DNA of 5,599 bases from Ilumatobacteraceae bacterium (lineage in GTDB: Bacteria > Actinomycetota > Acidimicrobiia > Acidimicrobiales > Ilumatobacteraceae), in contig JAIOXC010000099.1 of assembly GCA_021741795.1 (NCBI GenBank), forward strand, positions 1 through 5,599, written 5' to 3'. The translations under genes were made by a program, and so were the position numbers. The stretch's first letter is position 1, and each line of letters opens with the position of its first letter. This document shows positions 5,049 to 5,599 of the stretch, piece by piece. The notes under the pieces were generated by a model. It saw only the letters and a list, made by a program, of their open reading frames with translations. It was not told where the DNA came from and did no database searches.

Positions 5049-5599
5049 ATGGAAAGAGCATTTGCACTGGCAAATCATTGGCACATGAACTTGGTGCGCA
5101 AGAACACGAAGATTCCATATATCTCGCACTTGATGGCGGTAAGTGCCCTGGTGCTCGAAAACGACGGATCACTCGATCAAGCTTCGGCCGGTCTGTTGCA
5201 CGACATTCTGGAAGACACCAAGTGCTCCGAAGAGTTGCTGCGCGCAACTGTCGGCAACACTGTGACCGAGATTGTAAAAGCATGCACCCACGTTGAGTTT
5301 GCTGAAATCACCGACGAAGAGGCAAAGACTGTTGCCAAAAAGACGTTTTATCTTGAGCGATTATTAGCCCCCGATCGCTTGCCCGCAGCGAACCTGGTGG
5401 CATTGTGCGACAAAACCCACAACATTGAATGCACCGTACGCGACTGGCATAAGGTCAAGCATGATCAGTCAAAGATGTTCGTCGGATTCAATGCAGGGTG
5501 GGATGTACAACTGTGGTGGTACAACTCGCTCGCAGATGCGTTTGACACATTGGACGTGCCAGCCGATCTGCAAACTCGCTTTCGCACCGCGGTCACCAC
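5049..5599 (+). CDS. HD-domain protein of the RelA/SpoT/MESH1 (p)ppGpp hydrolase type, partial, C-terminus off the right edge
   Basis: The plus-strand frame is open from the ATG at 5049 to the window edge, 183 codons. AGGAGG (5039-5044) lies 4 nt upstream. The HD-fold metal and catalytic residues can be read in order: H27 in YISHLMAVS, H51-D52 and E55-D56 in LLHDILED, and D121 and N125 in LCDKTHN. These align with H35, H61-D62, E65-D66, D122 and N126 of MESH1 and with the hydrolase half of SpoT, which remove the 3'-pyrophosphate of (p)ppGpp using manganese. The segment VRKNTKIPYISH (16-27) matches the substrate-side loop before the first histidine. All key hydrolase residues are present, so the enzyme is probably active. 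The visible length is already about that of a stand-alone small alarmone hydrolase, so a synthetase domain may be absent, but the end is not in the window. The substrate might be a different nucleotide. Confidence 0.88.
   Translation, partial: MERAFALANHWHMNLVRKNTKIPYISHLMAVSALVLENDGSLDQASAGLLHDILEDTKCSEELLRATVGNTVTEIVKACTHVEFAEITDEEAKTVAKKTFYLERLLAPDRLPAANLVALCDKTHNIECTVRDWHKVKHDQSKMFVGFNAGWDVQLWWYNSLADAFDTLDVPADLQTRFRTAVT

Noticed and set aside
4970..5296. Plus-strand open frame of 108 codons and an opposing minus-strand frame (5029-5283)
   Set aside because: Both overlap the HD-domain gene in other frames; the HD motifs appear only in the frame starting at 5049.

Overview
The window looks like a chromosomal segment from an actinobacterium of moderate GC content (about half GC by eye). 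I base this on gene content: a RecBCD-type recC, a small protein with the N-terminal pattern GLFTGYLIYKAGKR, a single-pass membrane protein with a Cys-rich extracytoplasmic domain, and a small GQDLGP/EYEW/FWSR protein, all styles I associate with Actinomycetota. A freshwater or marine acidimicrobial-type lineage would fit the GC, but the sequence does not prove this. I see no insertion sequence, phage gene, CRISPR array, tRNA or rRNA. Genes cover nearly everything, and the longest gap is 189 bp.

Layout. (1) Positions 1-2310, minus strand: the first 770 codons of recC, running off the left edge. This open frame fills the first 2.3 kb, and the short plus-strand frames there are its shadows. (2) 2311-2499: a divergent intergenic region holding two inverted repeats. 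One of them abuts the ribosome binding site of the next gene. (3) 2500-4307, plus strand: three closely spaced genes that may form an operon. They encode an ARPP-1/DUF6569-like protein, a single-pass membrane protein, and a 63-residue Cys-rich protein. (4) 4304-4555, minus strand: an 83-residue zinc-ribbon protein with a very acidic tail, whose stop codon overlaps the stop codon of the Cys-rich gene. (5) 4556-4620: a compact 65-bp divergent promoter region. (6) 4621-5599, plus strand: a 135-residue protein of unknown function, apparently with a leaderless start, then an HD-domain protein of the RelA/SpoT/MESH1 hydrolase type that runs off the right edge.

How they may work together. recC makes a subunit of the RecBCD helicase-nuclease for double-strand break repair; recB and recD would be expected beyond the left edge. 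The HD protein has the metal-binding and catalytic residues of (p)ppGpp hydrolases, so it may degrade alarmones or a related nucleotide. The three-gene plus-strand cluster has no assignable pathway. Shared direction and short gaps suggest that the ARPP-1-like protein is made with a membrane partner and a putative metal-binding small protein. The best candidate for undescribed biology is this cluster, with its structured leader and tail-to-tail overlap with the acidic zinc-ribbon gene. Nothing in the sequence identifies it as a known defence or signalling system.
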